This document shows, in pieces, positions 7,491 to 15,682 of a stretch of 64,000 bases of DNA. Position numbers and translations under genes: made by a program. Source of the stretch: JANNHP01 sp031404455 (GTDB lineage: Bacteria; Planctomycetota; JAJSAM01; JAJVHW01); assembly GCA_031404455.1 (NCBI GenBank), contig JANNHP010000312.1:32485-96484 (forward strand). Direction: 5' to 3'. The notes under the pieces were generated by a model. That model did no database searches. It was not told where the DNA came from and saw nothing but the letters and a program-made list of their open reading frames with translations. Every line of letters starts with the position of its first letter. Within the stretch, counting starts at the first letter, position 1.

Positions 7491-10372
7491 CGTGGTCTCC
7501 TCCCCTCGCGCGCGCGCCGCTTCATGAGCTCGCGCCGCAGGTGTTCCTCGAACGACGGATCGTAGAAGCGCGCGATCAGCTCGCCGAGACCGGCGTCCAT
7601 CCGCTGCAGGATATCCTGGACCTTGATCTTCTGCGCCGACGACAGCTCGAGCTCCTTCTGGAACGCAACGCCGAGCGTGAGCAGCAGGCGCCGCGACCCG
7701 TCCTTCGTCGAGCGGCCGTGCGCCTCGACGAGGAGTCCGATCGTCGAGCCGAGCGACGTCTTCATCGCGCGCAGCGTCTCGACGCACTCCGCGATGCGCG
7801 CGGCGGAGTCGGGGTCGCCGCGGCCCGCGGACGCGAGCGCTTGCCGCACCATGCGCTGCAGGTTGCGCTGCTCGGAGGCGAACTCCTGGCCGCCGAGCTC
7901 CGCGACGGCGTCGCCTAGGGTGCCGAGCGTCTCGAGTCCCTCCGCGAGGAGCGTGCGGACGAGCACCGCGGCGGGGTCGTCCGGCGAGAGCGGGACCGCG
8001 GCCGAGCTGCCGGGTTCCACGAGCGATTCCGTGAGGGCGCTCCAGAGACCCTCGTCCGCCGCCGGCGGCGGAGGAGGAGGCGCGCGCTCGACGCGCGCTC
8101 TCGCCATCGAGAGGGCGTCGACTTCCGACTGGAGGCGCGCGATCCGCGCCGCGCCGGAGCGCAGCGATTCCTCCAGCTCGCGGATCCGCGCGTCGCGCTG
8201 GTCTGCGCCCGCCGGCTCGGCGGGCTTCGTTGCGACGTGCGCCGGAGCGCTCGGGCGGCGCTCCGCCGGGATTCGCAGGCGGAGTTCCTGTACGCGCGTC
8301 AGGAGACGTTCGACCGGACGCGCGAACCGCGCGGGGTCCGGGTCCGCGTGCAGGCTGTCCGCGAAACCGACGCCGCCGCGCGTGAGGCACGCGGCTGCGA
8401 TCGCGAGCACCTCGGCCCAGATCTCGGGCGGGATGCGGCCCTCGCCGGAGGGCCGCTCGCCGGGGTAGAAGCAGACGTTCTTCGGCGAGAGGAAGCCGTC
8501 GAGCGGCGGCGTGCTCGCGAGCTTCGCGAAGACCTCGACGAGGTCGTCCCACGCGGTGCGGCCGTCGTGGTCGTGCACCGCGCGGCAGAGCGACGCCGCC
8601 GTCGGCACCACGTCCGCGGCGATCCGCTGCACCGACTGCGACGCGTTGTCCAGCATCGCCCGGAGCAGAAGCATCCCGAGCGAGTGCAGGTCGTAGTACG
8701 CGCCGTACGTTCGGTACACGGTCGCCGTGCCGAGGAGCGCCGTCTTGCCGGTCGCTGCGCGCAGATCGAGGAGCTTGCCGGAATCGAGACGCTGCGGGAA
8801 CGCCCTGAGCGCGAGCGGGCCGGGCGCGTGACGCTCGGTGTCGCGGCGGCACCAGAGGACGCTGCGCTCCCAGCCGGGCGAGCTGATCTCGATTCGCACC
8901 CGGTCCGTGAGGTCGGCCTTCGACTCCACCCCGGCGAGGCCCTCGACGTCGAGTTCGAACTCCGTCGTGCCGGCCGCCTCGTCGGTCCACACGCGTCCGA
9001 CGGAGATCCTCACCGGCGCCGTTCGTGCCCATCGGAACCCGCCCTGGTGCACGTCCGGACCGTCGGGCGGCGCCGTGCCGCGGGGCTCGGCGGCGCGCGC
9101 GACATCGGGGTGCGCGTACGGCTCGACGGCCTCCGGGGGGACGAGCCAGATGACCGGCCCGGGCGGCGGAGACATGACGTCGTCGAGCGCCGGCGCGCGC
9201 AGTCCGCCGCGGATGGCGACGTCGTACTGCTCGCCGGGAGCGACGAAGAGGCGGTGCGAGACGATCGCTCCGGGCGAGAGGCCGAGGTGCGGACGGCCGT
9301 GCGTGCGGTGATACCCGGCGACCGCCTGCACGACGGCCTCGAAGAGCTTCAGCTTCTCGGCGAGCGCGTCGAGCGGCCGGGCCGCCTCCGCGCGGCCGAC
9401 GAGCTCCGTCTCGAGCCGTTCGCGCGACTGGCGCCGTCCCGGGAGCGTCCAGTTGGCGACGTGGCGCGCTCGGAACGCGGCCCACGGCGCGCCGCCGAGG
9501 ATGTCGCACTGCTCGCCGAAGTCGGCGACGTCCTCGCGGTGCGCGATCGCGCGGAACGGGAGGAACGAGATCGGGGCGAGCCGCTTCGGCGCGAGCGGCG
9601 GACCCGGCGGCGCCGCAGTCGAACCGCGCGCGGGCCGCGAGTAGCACTTCGGGACCTCGGGACATCCGATGCAGGGAAAGCTCTCCGCGAGCCGCGAGAC
9701 CGAGGCGTCGCCCGCGGCCTCGCGGTCGAAGATCCGGCCGAGGTCCTTCGCGAACCGCTCGAACGTTCCGACGTCGGCGAGTGCGCCGCGGACGGGCCGC
9801 GGATCCGCCGAGTAGAACTGCGCCGACGCGCCGCGACCCTGCCGCGGGTCGTAGAGGAACCGTTGCGTCGTCGTGGTCCACGCGGGAAGCCTCGCCGCAA
9901 GGAGCGTGTCCGCGTCGCGGCACTCCGCGAGCTCTCCGCCCGCGGAGTGCGGGGACGGTGGACGGAAGACGACGCCGCGCTCGCGGCAGACGAGGAGCGG
10001 CGCGTACTCCTCGTAGCCGAGATCCGGGACCTCCCCCGATTCCGCGTGCGCCGCCGCCGCGATGGCGCGCCGCCGCCACATCGTCTCGATCGCGGCGTTC
10101 CCGGCGTGCGGTCCCCACGTGGCCGGGAGGCGCGCGGGATCGACGACGTCGCGCTGGACCTCGAGCAGGTACGGCGCTCCGCTCGACGAACGGGCGCGGA
10201 AAGTGCGCGCGAGGGCGTCCTCGTGCACGGGGAGCGCATCGCCGGGAGACCCGGTCGGCGGCGGCGCGCTGCCGTCGCGCGACCAGGCCAGATCGCGGAC
10301 GTCGGCGTCGCGGCGCCCGCCAGGGACGTCGCGCATCTCGGACTCGCCGATGATCTGCGTTCGTTCGTCCAT
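7487..10372 (-). CDS. Type VI operon protein with degenerate protein-kinase fold, Cys cluster and coiled coil
   Basis: 961 residues from ATG 10372, five bases after the FHA gene. Residues about 50-580 can be read as a protein kinase with insertions: a beta1-beta3-like stretch (ARTFRARSSSGAPYLLEV, with no VAIK lysine), an HRDLKPxN-like site that has become HLGLSPGAI (362-370), an APE-like VPPEAVEPY (411-419), and a helix resembling kinase subdomain IX, YYDLHSLGMLLLRAML (559-574). No DFG is visible. An insertion carries CIGCPEVPKC (Cys 234, 237, 243), perhaps metal-binding. A coiled coil follows near residue 690 and a helical C-terminal domain ends the protein. Type VI loci often carry a PpkA kinase with FHA proteins; here catalysis looks lost. 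Function unknown; scaffolding is an inference. Confidence 0.75.
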   Translation of the reverse strand: MDERTQIIGESEMRDVPGGRRDADVRDLAWSRDGSAPPPTGSPGDALPVHEDALARTFRARSSSGAPYLLEVQRDVVDPARLPATWGPHAGNAAIETMWRRRAIAAAAHAESGEVPDLGYEEYAPLLVCRERGVVFRPPSPHSAGGELAECRDADTLLAARLPAWTTTTQRFLYDPRQGRGASAQFYSADPRPVRGALADVGTFERFAKDLGRIFDREAAGDASVSRLAESFPCIGCPEVPKCYSRPARGSTAAPPGPPLAPKRLAPISFLPFRAIAHREDVADFGEQCDILGGAPWAAFRARHVANWTLPGRRQSRERLETELVGRAEAARPLDALAEKLKLFEAVVQAVAGYHRTHGRPHLGLSPGAIVSHRLFVAPGEQYDVAIRGGLRAPALDDVMSPPPGPVIWLVPPEAVEPYAHPDVARAAEPRGTAPPDGPDVHQGGFRWARTAPVRISVGRVWTDEAAGTTEFELDVEGLAGVESKADLTDRVRIEISSPGWERSVLWCRRDTERHAPGPLALRAFPQRLDSGKLLDLRAATGKTALLGTATVYRTYGAYYDLHSLGMLLLRAMLDNASQSVQRIAADVVPTAASLCRAVHDHDGRTAWDDLVEVFAKLASTPPLDGFLSPKNVCFYPGERPSGEGRIPPEIWAEVLAIAAACLTRGGVGFADSLHADPDPARFARPVERLLTRVQELRLRIPAERRPSAPAHVATKPAEPAGADQRDARIRELEESLRSGAARIARLQSEVDALSMARARVERAPPPPPPAADEGLWSALTESLVEPGSSAAVPLSPDDPAAVLVRTLLAEGLETLGTLGDAVAELGGQEFASEQRNLQRMVRQALASAGRGDPDSAARIAECVETLRAMKTSLGSTIGLLVEAHGRSTKDGSRRLLLTLGVAFQKELELSSAQKIKVQDILQRMDAGLGELIARFYDPSFEEHLRRELMKRRAREGRRPR

Positions 10373-10377
10373 GCGGA

Positions 10378-11838
10378 TCAGCCCCGCGCGCTCGCGACGA
10401 CGAGCAGCACGATTCCCGCGGTGATCGCGACGATCATGCTGACGACGCCGGTCACGAGCCACCCCTTGTGCGACGAGCCGCGCCGGGCGACGACGCGCGG
10501 CGACGGTCCGGCACCCGGCGCGGGCGATTCGCGCCGGGGTGCGACGGCCGGCTCGTGCGGGATGGCGGGAGGCGGCGCCGCGGCGTAGGCCACGGGAGGC
10601 GGAGGAGGAGGAGGGACGGACGGTCCGACCGGCGGCGGGCCGGACCACGAAGGTCCCGGCGGCGCGCCGCCGGCGGGGACGTCCCACGCCGGAGGCGGAG
10701 GCGCGGGCGCGACCGGGGCGGCGGGCACGTCCCACGATGCGGGGCCCGCGGCGGCACGCGGCGCGGCGGCCGCAGCCGTCCAGTCGGTGGCCGCGGCCGG
10801 GGCCGTGTCGGACGACGCGGGACGATAGGGCGGGGGTGCGGGAGCGGGAGGAGGAGGTGCTGCCGCCGGCCTCGACCAGTCGGGCGCGGACGACTGCGCG
10901 GCGGAGTGGGCGACCTGATCCCATCGGGGCGGGTCGTCGGTCGCTGCGCGCGGACCGGGCCCTCGCTGGACCTCGGGTGACGGGGCGGGAGCGGGGGCCC
11001 AGCGAGTCTCGCGCTGAACGGGTTCCGCGTCGGCCCGCGCTCCGAACACCGACGCCGACGACGCAGGTGCCGCGGCGTCTGCCTCCGTCACGACGCGCAC
11101 GTCCACCGGCCCGACGCCGACGATGTCTCCGTGGGCGAGAGGCGTCTCGCCGAAGATCGGACGCCCGTTGACCCGCAGAGGGTTGCGGGCGCCCGCGGCG
11201 CGGATGTAGATCCGCGTCCCGTCGTAGCGGGCGAGCGCGTGACGCCGCGACACCGAGCCGTTCGCCACGGTGAGGTCGCAGCCCGCCGCGCGGCCGATCA
11301 CATATGCCCGCTCGAGTTCTCGCAACTCGAGCCGGCCGGTCTCCGGCGGGCACGCCACGAGCGTGGGGACGACGCGACCGGCCGGGCCGGGCTCGGCGCC
11401 GCCCGCAGGCAGGTGCGTCGGTTCCGCTCCCGCCACCTGCGTCATGAAGCTCGCGCGGGCCATCGTCATGTCGGCCGACGAATCGCGCATCGGCTCGACC
11501 TCGGGGAGGATCGTCTCCCGGCCGTACGACGCGCGGAACACGTACTCGGCGATGACGAACGTGTCGCCGTCCTGTACGCGCCGCGGCTGTCCGTGCGGGA
11601 TCGCGACCCCGTTGACGAGCGTGGGCGTGAGGCTTCCCTGGTGCGTGGCGTGCCACGCACCGTGGAGGAGGTCGAGCGTCACGTGCGTCCGCGAGATCCC
11701 GTCGCCCTCGATGAGGATGAGGGACTGCGCGCTGCGGCCGATGGTGACCGGCCCCGACTCGAACTCGAACGTGCGCGGCGAGCCGCGTCCGGCGTCGCGC
11801 GAGTTCGTCAGGTCGAGTCGCAGGTTCACGCCGCGCAT
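10378..11838 (-). CDS. Tail-anchored protein with two FHA domains, probable first gene of the type VI operon
   Basis: 486 residues. FHA domain 1 covers roughly residues 20-105 (GR near 35, ISRTHVTLDLLHG near 48-60) and FHA domain 2 roughly 155-245 (IGRAAGCDLTVANGSVSRRH). Both keep the GR...SxxH phosphothreonine-binding pattern. A long Pro/Ala-rich linker (about 290-455) leads to a C-terminal membrane helix (about 458-482). FHA proteins are the phosphothreonine readers of type VI post-translational regulation. Here the adjacent kinase-like partner looks inactive, so the ligand may be phosphorylated elsewhere. Confidence 0.85.
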   Translation of the reverse strand: MRGVNLRLDLTNSRDAGRGSPRTFEFESGPVTIGRSAQSLILIEGDGISRTHVTLDLLHGAWHATHQGSLTPTLVNGVAIPHGQPRRVQDGDTFVIAEYVFRASYGRETILPEVEPMRDSSADMTMARASFMTQVAGAEPTHLPAGGAEPGPAGRVVPTLVACPPETGRLELRELERAYVIGRAAGCDLTVANGSVSRRHALARYDGTRIYIRAAGARNPLRVNGRPIFGETPLAHGDIVGVGPVDVRVVTEADAAAPASSASVFGARADAEPVQRETRWAPAPAPSPEVQRGPGPRAATDDPPRWDQVAHSAAQSSAPDWSRPAAAPPPPAPAPPPYRPASSDTAPAAATDWTAAAAAPRAAAGPASWDVPAAPVAPAPPPPAWDVPAGGAPPGPSWSGPPPVGPSVPPPPPPPVAYAAAPPPAIPHEPAVAPRRESPAPGAGPSPRVVARRGSSHKGWLVTGVVSMIVAITAGIVLLVVASARG

Positions 11839-11884
11839 TCTGCGTCAGCGGTGGGCGCGACGGAACGGTTGATTCGCGCGGAGC

Positions 11885-11943
11885 CGCGGACGCGTGATCG
11901 CGTCAGGCCGGCGCAGGGCCGGGCGCGTCCGCGAATCGGAGGT
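11885..11943 (-). terminator. Hairpin after the lipoprotein gene, before the type VI operon
   Basis: Perfect 10-base arms CGCGGACGCG (11885-11894) and CGCGTCCGCG (11934-11943) begin seven bases past the stop of the upstream lipoprotein gene. The loop contains a further GGCC/GGCC pairing. There is no T-run, as is common in GC-rich genomes, so factor-independent termination is uncertain. Confidence 0.4.
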
Positions 11944-11949
11944 CCGCCG

Positions 11950-12480
11950 TCAGAACGATCCCTTCGAGCTGATCTTGCCCTTGACCACGCGTCCGATGTC
12001 CGGTCCCGCAGCGACCGTTCCCGCGAACTTGATCTTGCCGTTCCAGCTCTTCTTCACGCCGCCCGTCGTCTGGCGGCCGGTCACCTTCGCCGAGACCGAG
12101 GTGACGTCGATGTCCACCTGGTGGAGATCGAGGACGAACGCGTCGGCGACCGCGCGCAGTTCCGGCGTGTCGGCGGCCTTGACGGTGGCCGACCTGCGGT
12201 CGCGGCCGATCGTCGCCGTCCCGGTGAACGTGCCGTACTTCCCGAGCGTGAGGTCGTAGGCGCCGGAGAGTCCGCCGATCGAACCTGAGAGCGCGACGTC
12301 CGCCGTCGCCTTGACAGGACCGGGCGCCTTGGACCTGGCCCGGAAGAAGGACAGGAACACGATGAACGCCGCAAGCGGGTTGCCCTGGTCGACCAGACTC
12401 TCCACGGGAAAGCATCCGCCCACGAGGAGCGCCGCCGCCGTGAGCCCCGCCGTCGCACGCGTCACGATCCACTTCCGCAT
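11950..12480 (-). CDS. Predicted lipoprotein of unknown function
   Basis: 176 residues. A signal peptide ends in LLVGGC with Cys at residue 23. The mature part is rich in short beta-strand-like repeats (KATADVALSGSIGG, GKYGTFTGTATIGRDR, KIKFAGTVAAG), suggesting a small beta-sheet domain. I recognise no family. It lies directly upstream of the type VI operon on the same strand but is separated from it by a hairpin, so a link to secretion is not established. Confidence 0.6.
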   Translation of the reverse strand: MRKWIVTRATAGLTAAALLVGGCFPVESLVDQGNPLAAFIVFLSFFRARSKAPGPVKATADVALSGSIGGLSGAYDLTLGKYGTFTGTATIGRDRRSATVKAADTPELRAVADAFVLDLHQVDIDVTSVSAKVTGRQTTGGVKKSWNGKIKFAGTVAAGPDIGRVVKGKISSKGSF

Positions 12481-12584
12481 AGCTCTCCTCCCGTGGGCAC
12501 GCCTTCACCCGCTGCGCGGCGGCAGGCCCGAACGTGCGAACGATATCCACCGACCCCGCCGACAGGCGAATCCGGGCTTCCGCG

Positions 12585-13286
12585 CTACCGCTCGTCCGCA
12601 GCGCTGAACGCACGCCGTGCGGCCGCGACGAACGACTCGACGAGGTCGCGGCGCTTCCTGCCGTCCGGGCGCTCGACGCCGGTGTGGACGTCCACGGCGG
12701 CGGGACGCACGCGGGCGACGGCGTCCATCACGTTCGCCGGGGTGAGTCCGCCCGCGAGGATGACCGGTCTGCCGCAAGTTTCGACGATCCGGGCGCTCTC
12801 CTTCCAGTCGTGCGTGCGCCCGGTGGCTCCGGTCGCGCCGGTCGCGGGATCGAAGGTGTCCGTGATGAATGCGTCGACGTGCGGAAGGCTCCGCTCGACC
12901 ACGGCGTCGAGTTCGGCCGCGTTGCCGGGTCGCACGACGAGGCTCTTCACCACGAGGAGACGTGGAGAGGCGGCGCGCAGCCTCGCGAGCTCCGCCGTTT
13001 CGATGTCGCCGTGGACCTGCACCGCCGCGACGCCGAGGAATTGCGCGAGGTCGCGGATCGCCGTCGCCTCCGCGAGATACGTGATGAGGATCGCGCGCGT
13101 CGAGGACGGAAGTCGGGCGATGATCGCTCTCGCCTCCGACTCGGAGAGATCCTCCCTGTGCACGCTGAGGCGGAGCGGGAACCCCAGCCAGTCCACGCCG
13201 CACGAGACGAGGAGTTCGGCCTCCTCGAGGTCGACGACGCCCGCGACCTGCACGGCGCCCTTGAACGGGTTCGCAGAGGGGCCCAC
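12585..13286 (-). CDS. Phosphoribosylanthranilate isomerase homologue lacking the catalytic cysteine
   Basis: 233 residues from GTG 13286; an ATG at 13367 would add 27 unconserved residues. The TrpF-type barrel is clear: AVQVHGD, the catalytic-Asp loop ITDTFD, GRTHDW, then LAGGLTPANV and VDVHTGVE. In TrpF the first strand reads KICG with the general-base Cys; here it reads VQVAG, so the Cys is Ala. No trp genes adjoin it (the trpG/pabA-like gene is 24 kb away). Either the enzyme uses a different base or substrate, or it is no longer an isomerase. The family assignment is firm, the reaction is not. Confidence 0.8.
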   Translation of the reverse strand: MGPSANPFKGAVQVAGVVDLEEAELLVSCGVDWLGFPLRLSVHREDLSESEARAIIARLPSSTRAILITYLAEATAIRDLAQFLGVAAVQVHGDIETAELARLRAASPRLLVVKSLVVRPGNAAELDAVVERSLPHVDAFITDTFDPATGATGATGRTHDWKESARIVETCGRPVILAGGLTPANVMDAVARVRPAAVDVHTGVERPDGRKRRDLVESFVAAARRAFSAADER

Positions 13287-13422
13287 GACGTCAATATCGC
13301 ACGGCGCAGTCCCGCTCTCCGAGCGCCGCGAAAATCCGCGCCCGGCCGCGGAACCGTCCACCAGCATGTGCGCCGACGGGTGCGGACGAGGCCCGATGAA
13401 CCGTGGGCGGGAGGTGTCGTGC

Positions 13423-13716
13423 ATGCCGAGGCACATGTCGAACGCGAATCGCATCGCCAAGCTCGCGGCAGAAGCGGCCGCGACCGCGGAAGAGAAGGCC
13501 CTGAAGAAGGCACAGCAGGCGGCGCAGCCGAAGCGGGCGCGCAAGCCGAGCGGGCCGAAGTCACCCGAGCGCATGAAGATCGTCTGGGCGGTGGGCGAGC
13601 CGGGCTCGGCGAACCCGAAGATCTTCCCCTACCCGGCGAAAGCCGCCGCCGACGCGGAGGCCGCTCGCCTCGGCAAGGGCAACGTCGTGAGGGCGCTGAA
13701 GGTCCCGATGGAGTAG
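13423..13716 (+). CDS. Small Lys/Ala-rich protein of unknown function
   Basis: 97 residues from ATG 13423, preceded by a GGGAGG Shine-Dalgarno; ATG 13435 is an alternative. The N-terminal half is a low-complexity Ala/Lys/Arg helix (KALKKAQQAAQPKRARKPSG), and the C-terminal half looks folded (MKIVWAVGEPGSANPKIFPY). The gene is divergent from the isomerase homologue. The basic tail could bind nucleic acid, but this is only a composition argument. Confidence 0.55.
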   Translation: MPRHMSNANRIAKLAAEAAATAEEKALKKAQQAAQPKRARKPSGPKSPERMKIVWAVGEPGSANPKIFPYPAKAAADAEAARLGKGNVVRALKVPME

Positions 13717-13732
13717 AGCCCGTCGCGAGGGA

Positions 13733-13760
13733 TTGCCGAATCCCGGGCGTGGGATATCTT
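13733..13760 (+). promoter_or_regulatory. Candidate sigma-70 promoter for the secreted protein at 13.8 kb
   Basis: TTGCCG (13733-13738) and TATCTT (13755-13760), spaced by 16 bases, four of six matches in each box. The element lies 56 bases upstream of the ATG at 13816, which is itself preceded by CGGAGG. Confidence 0.4.
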
Positions 13761-13815
13761 CCCCGCTCGCTCCGGGCGGGGTGCCCTGCGCGAAAGATCC
13801 CACCCGGAGGCATCC

Positions 13816-14364
13816 ATGAGGCTCGTCCGCGCCCTTGCCGTCCTCGTCGCGCTCGTCCTCGGTTCGAGCCCCGGATGGGCGCTCGGGGTCAACGGAGGCC
13901 TCGACTCCTTCGACAACGCGCTGCAGCTCGTCCGCACCAATGACACCGACCCCGCGCACCAGGCCGCGATCGACGAGGCGCGCGCGAAGCTCGCCGACCC
14001 GAAGATCACGACCGTCGAGAAGCAGGTGAAGGCGTTCGCGGCCGGGCTCGCGATCGTCGAGAAGAGCTACGGCACGCTCGACGCGTTCGCGACCGAGGGT
14101 GGATTCCTGACGTCGCAGCTCGTCGCGGGGATCGTCCTGCCCGTCTCGGTGCAGGGCGGCATGGCGCAGGGCGTGCTGCTCGAGTACCTGTCCACCCCGC
14201 TCGCGATCGTCGGCCTCTCGAAGAAGCTCCTGAAGATCTCGAACGGGTTCGCGAAGGCGACCGACCCTGTCCAGACGCCGGACCTGAAGAAGCAGCTCAA
14301 GGGCGTCGCCAAGGCGTCGAAGCAGTTCGCGGCCTTCTACAAGCGCTACCACAAGACGAAGTAG
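13816..14364 (+). CDS. Secreted protein of unknown function
   Basis: 182 residues. A classic signal peptide (MRLVRALAVLVALVLGSSPGWA) covers about the first 22 residues. The mature part is a predicted helical domain with many Lys residues toward the end (KKQLKGVAKASKQFAAFYKRY). I do not recognise the family. It precedes the Tat-protein/cytochrome/EF-hand module by 94 bases on the same strand and may be part of it. Confidence 0.65.
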   Translation: MRLVRALAVLVALVLGSSPGWALGVNGGLDSFDNALQLVRTNDTDPAHQAAIDEARAKLADPKITTVEKQVKAFAAGLAIVEKSYGTLDAFATEGGFLTSQLVAGIVLPVSVQGGMAQGVLLEYLSTPLAIVGLSKKLLKISNGFAKATDPVQTPDLKKQLKGVAKASKQFAAFYKRYHKTK

Positions 14365-14458
14365 CCGGACCGCAGCCTCGAAATCGGGCGCCCCCTTCCC
14401 CGTCCCGGGAAGGTCCGTGTACAGTCGCACGCGGACAGGACTTCTCAGGGAGGCCCGT

Positions 14459-15679
14459 ATGGACGACTTCGACCTTCGGCTCGGCGGAGCCCGTATCGGG
14501 AATCTGCGCAGGCGCGAACTCCTGCGGATGGCGGGACTCGCCGGCGTGAGCGTCGCGTCGGCGGCGGTGCTGGGTCGCGCGGCCGATGCCTTCGCCGCGC
14601 CCGACGCGCCGAAGGCGTCGCCGTACAAGACGAAGCACGTGATCCTCCTCGCGTTCGCCGGCGGCGTGCGCGCCCGCGAGGTCATCGGCGTGAACTCGGC
14701 CGCGCCGAACCTCATGAAGATCGGCGAGAAGGGCTGCGTGATGCCCAACGTGAAGGCCGCGAACCTCGGCCACTACGGCGCCGCGCTCGCGATCTTCACC
14801 GGCTGTCCGGAAGCGCAGGGCATCCGCCAGAACTACCGCGGCGAGAGCCCGACGGTCTTCGAGTACCTGCGCAAGGACGCGGGGCTCCCCGCCGACCAGG
14901 TGTGGCTCTCGACGACGGCGGGCGCCCAGACGATCAACTTCTCGTACAGCGAGCACGAGGACTACGGCGCGAAGTACGGCGCCAACCTCATCAGCACCGA
15001 CGGACTCTTCAACACCGAGTTCCGCAACCTCGTCTCGGGCTTCGGCAATGTCTCGCTGCCGACCGAGAAGGAGCAGCAGCAGGTCGCGGATCTTTCGAAG
15101 GCGCTCGATCCGAAGTTCCTGGAGGGCGTGAAGGACCGCTCGTTCGCGAACGACCCCGAGGCGGCGATGCGCATCCAGCGCTACATCCTCGAGGAGCTGA
15201 AGGGCGACACGGCCGACCTCACGGGCCCCGGTGCCGGCGACGCGAAGGCGATCCGCGTCGCGCGCAATCTCCTGCGCCTCTTCAAGCCGAAGGTCATCGC
15301 GATCGTGCTGCAGAACGCCGACGTCGCGCACGGGAGCTACAACTCGTACGTGGAGGTCATCCGCCGCAACGACCAGGAGGTCGGGGCACTCTGGCAGTCG
15401 GTGCAGCAGGACACGGAGCTCCGGGACTCGACGTCGATGTTCGTCCTGCCCGAGTTCGGCCGCGACCACAACCTGAACGAGCGCAACGGACTCGACCACG
15501 GCGACGGCTCCGAGGACCTGCAGAAGGTGTTCTGCATCGCCGCGGGCCCGGACTTCAAGCAGGGCAAGACCCTCCAGGCCGGCGCGAACTCGTTCGACGT
15601 CTGCCCCACCGTGGCGGAACTGCTCGGCGCGAAGACGCCGGAAGCGCGGGGCAAGTCGTTGAAGCAGCTCATGGCGTAG
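14459..15679 (+). CDS. Tat-exported alkaline-phosphatase-superfamily protein (DUF1501/sulfatase-like)
   Basis: 406 residues from ATG 14459, chosen because AGGGAGG lies 6 bases upstream; a longer reading to 14417 is less likely. A twin-arginine signal (RRELLRMAG, residues 18-26, plus hydrophobic core) targets it folded to the periplasm. The body resembles DUF1501/sulfatase proteins: HVILLAFAGGV near residue 58, and a C-terminal metal-site-like block EFGRDHN then GLDHGDGSED. The nucleophile position of true sulfatases is not apparent, so hydrolase activity is doubtful. The next gene starts three bases after the stop, so the two are very probably co-translated. Confidence 0.8.
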   Translation: MDDFDLRLGGARIGNLRRRELLRMAGLAGVSVASAAVLGRAADAFAAPDAPKASPYKTKHVILLAFAGGVRAREVIGVNSAAPNLMKIGEKGCVMPNVKAANLGHYGAALAIFTGCPEAQGIRQNYRGESPTVFEYLRKDAGLPADQVWLSTTAGAQTINFSYSEHEDYGAKYGANLISTDGLFNTEFRNLVSGFGNVSLPTEKEQQQVADLSKALDPKFLEGVKDRSFANDPEAAMRIQRYILEELKGDTADLTGPGAGDAKAIRVARNLLRLFKPKVIAIVLQNADVAHGSYNSYVEVIRRNDQEVGALWQSVQQDTELRDSTSMFVLPEFGRDHNLNERNGLDHGDGSEDLQKVFCIAAGPDFKQGKTLQAGANSFDVCPTVAELLGAKTPEARGKSLKQLMA

Positions 15680-15682
15680 CCG

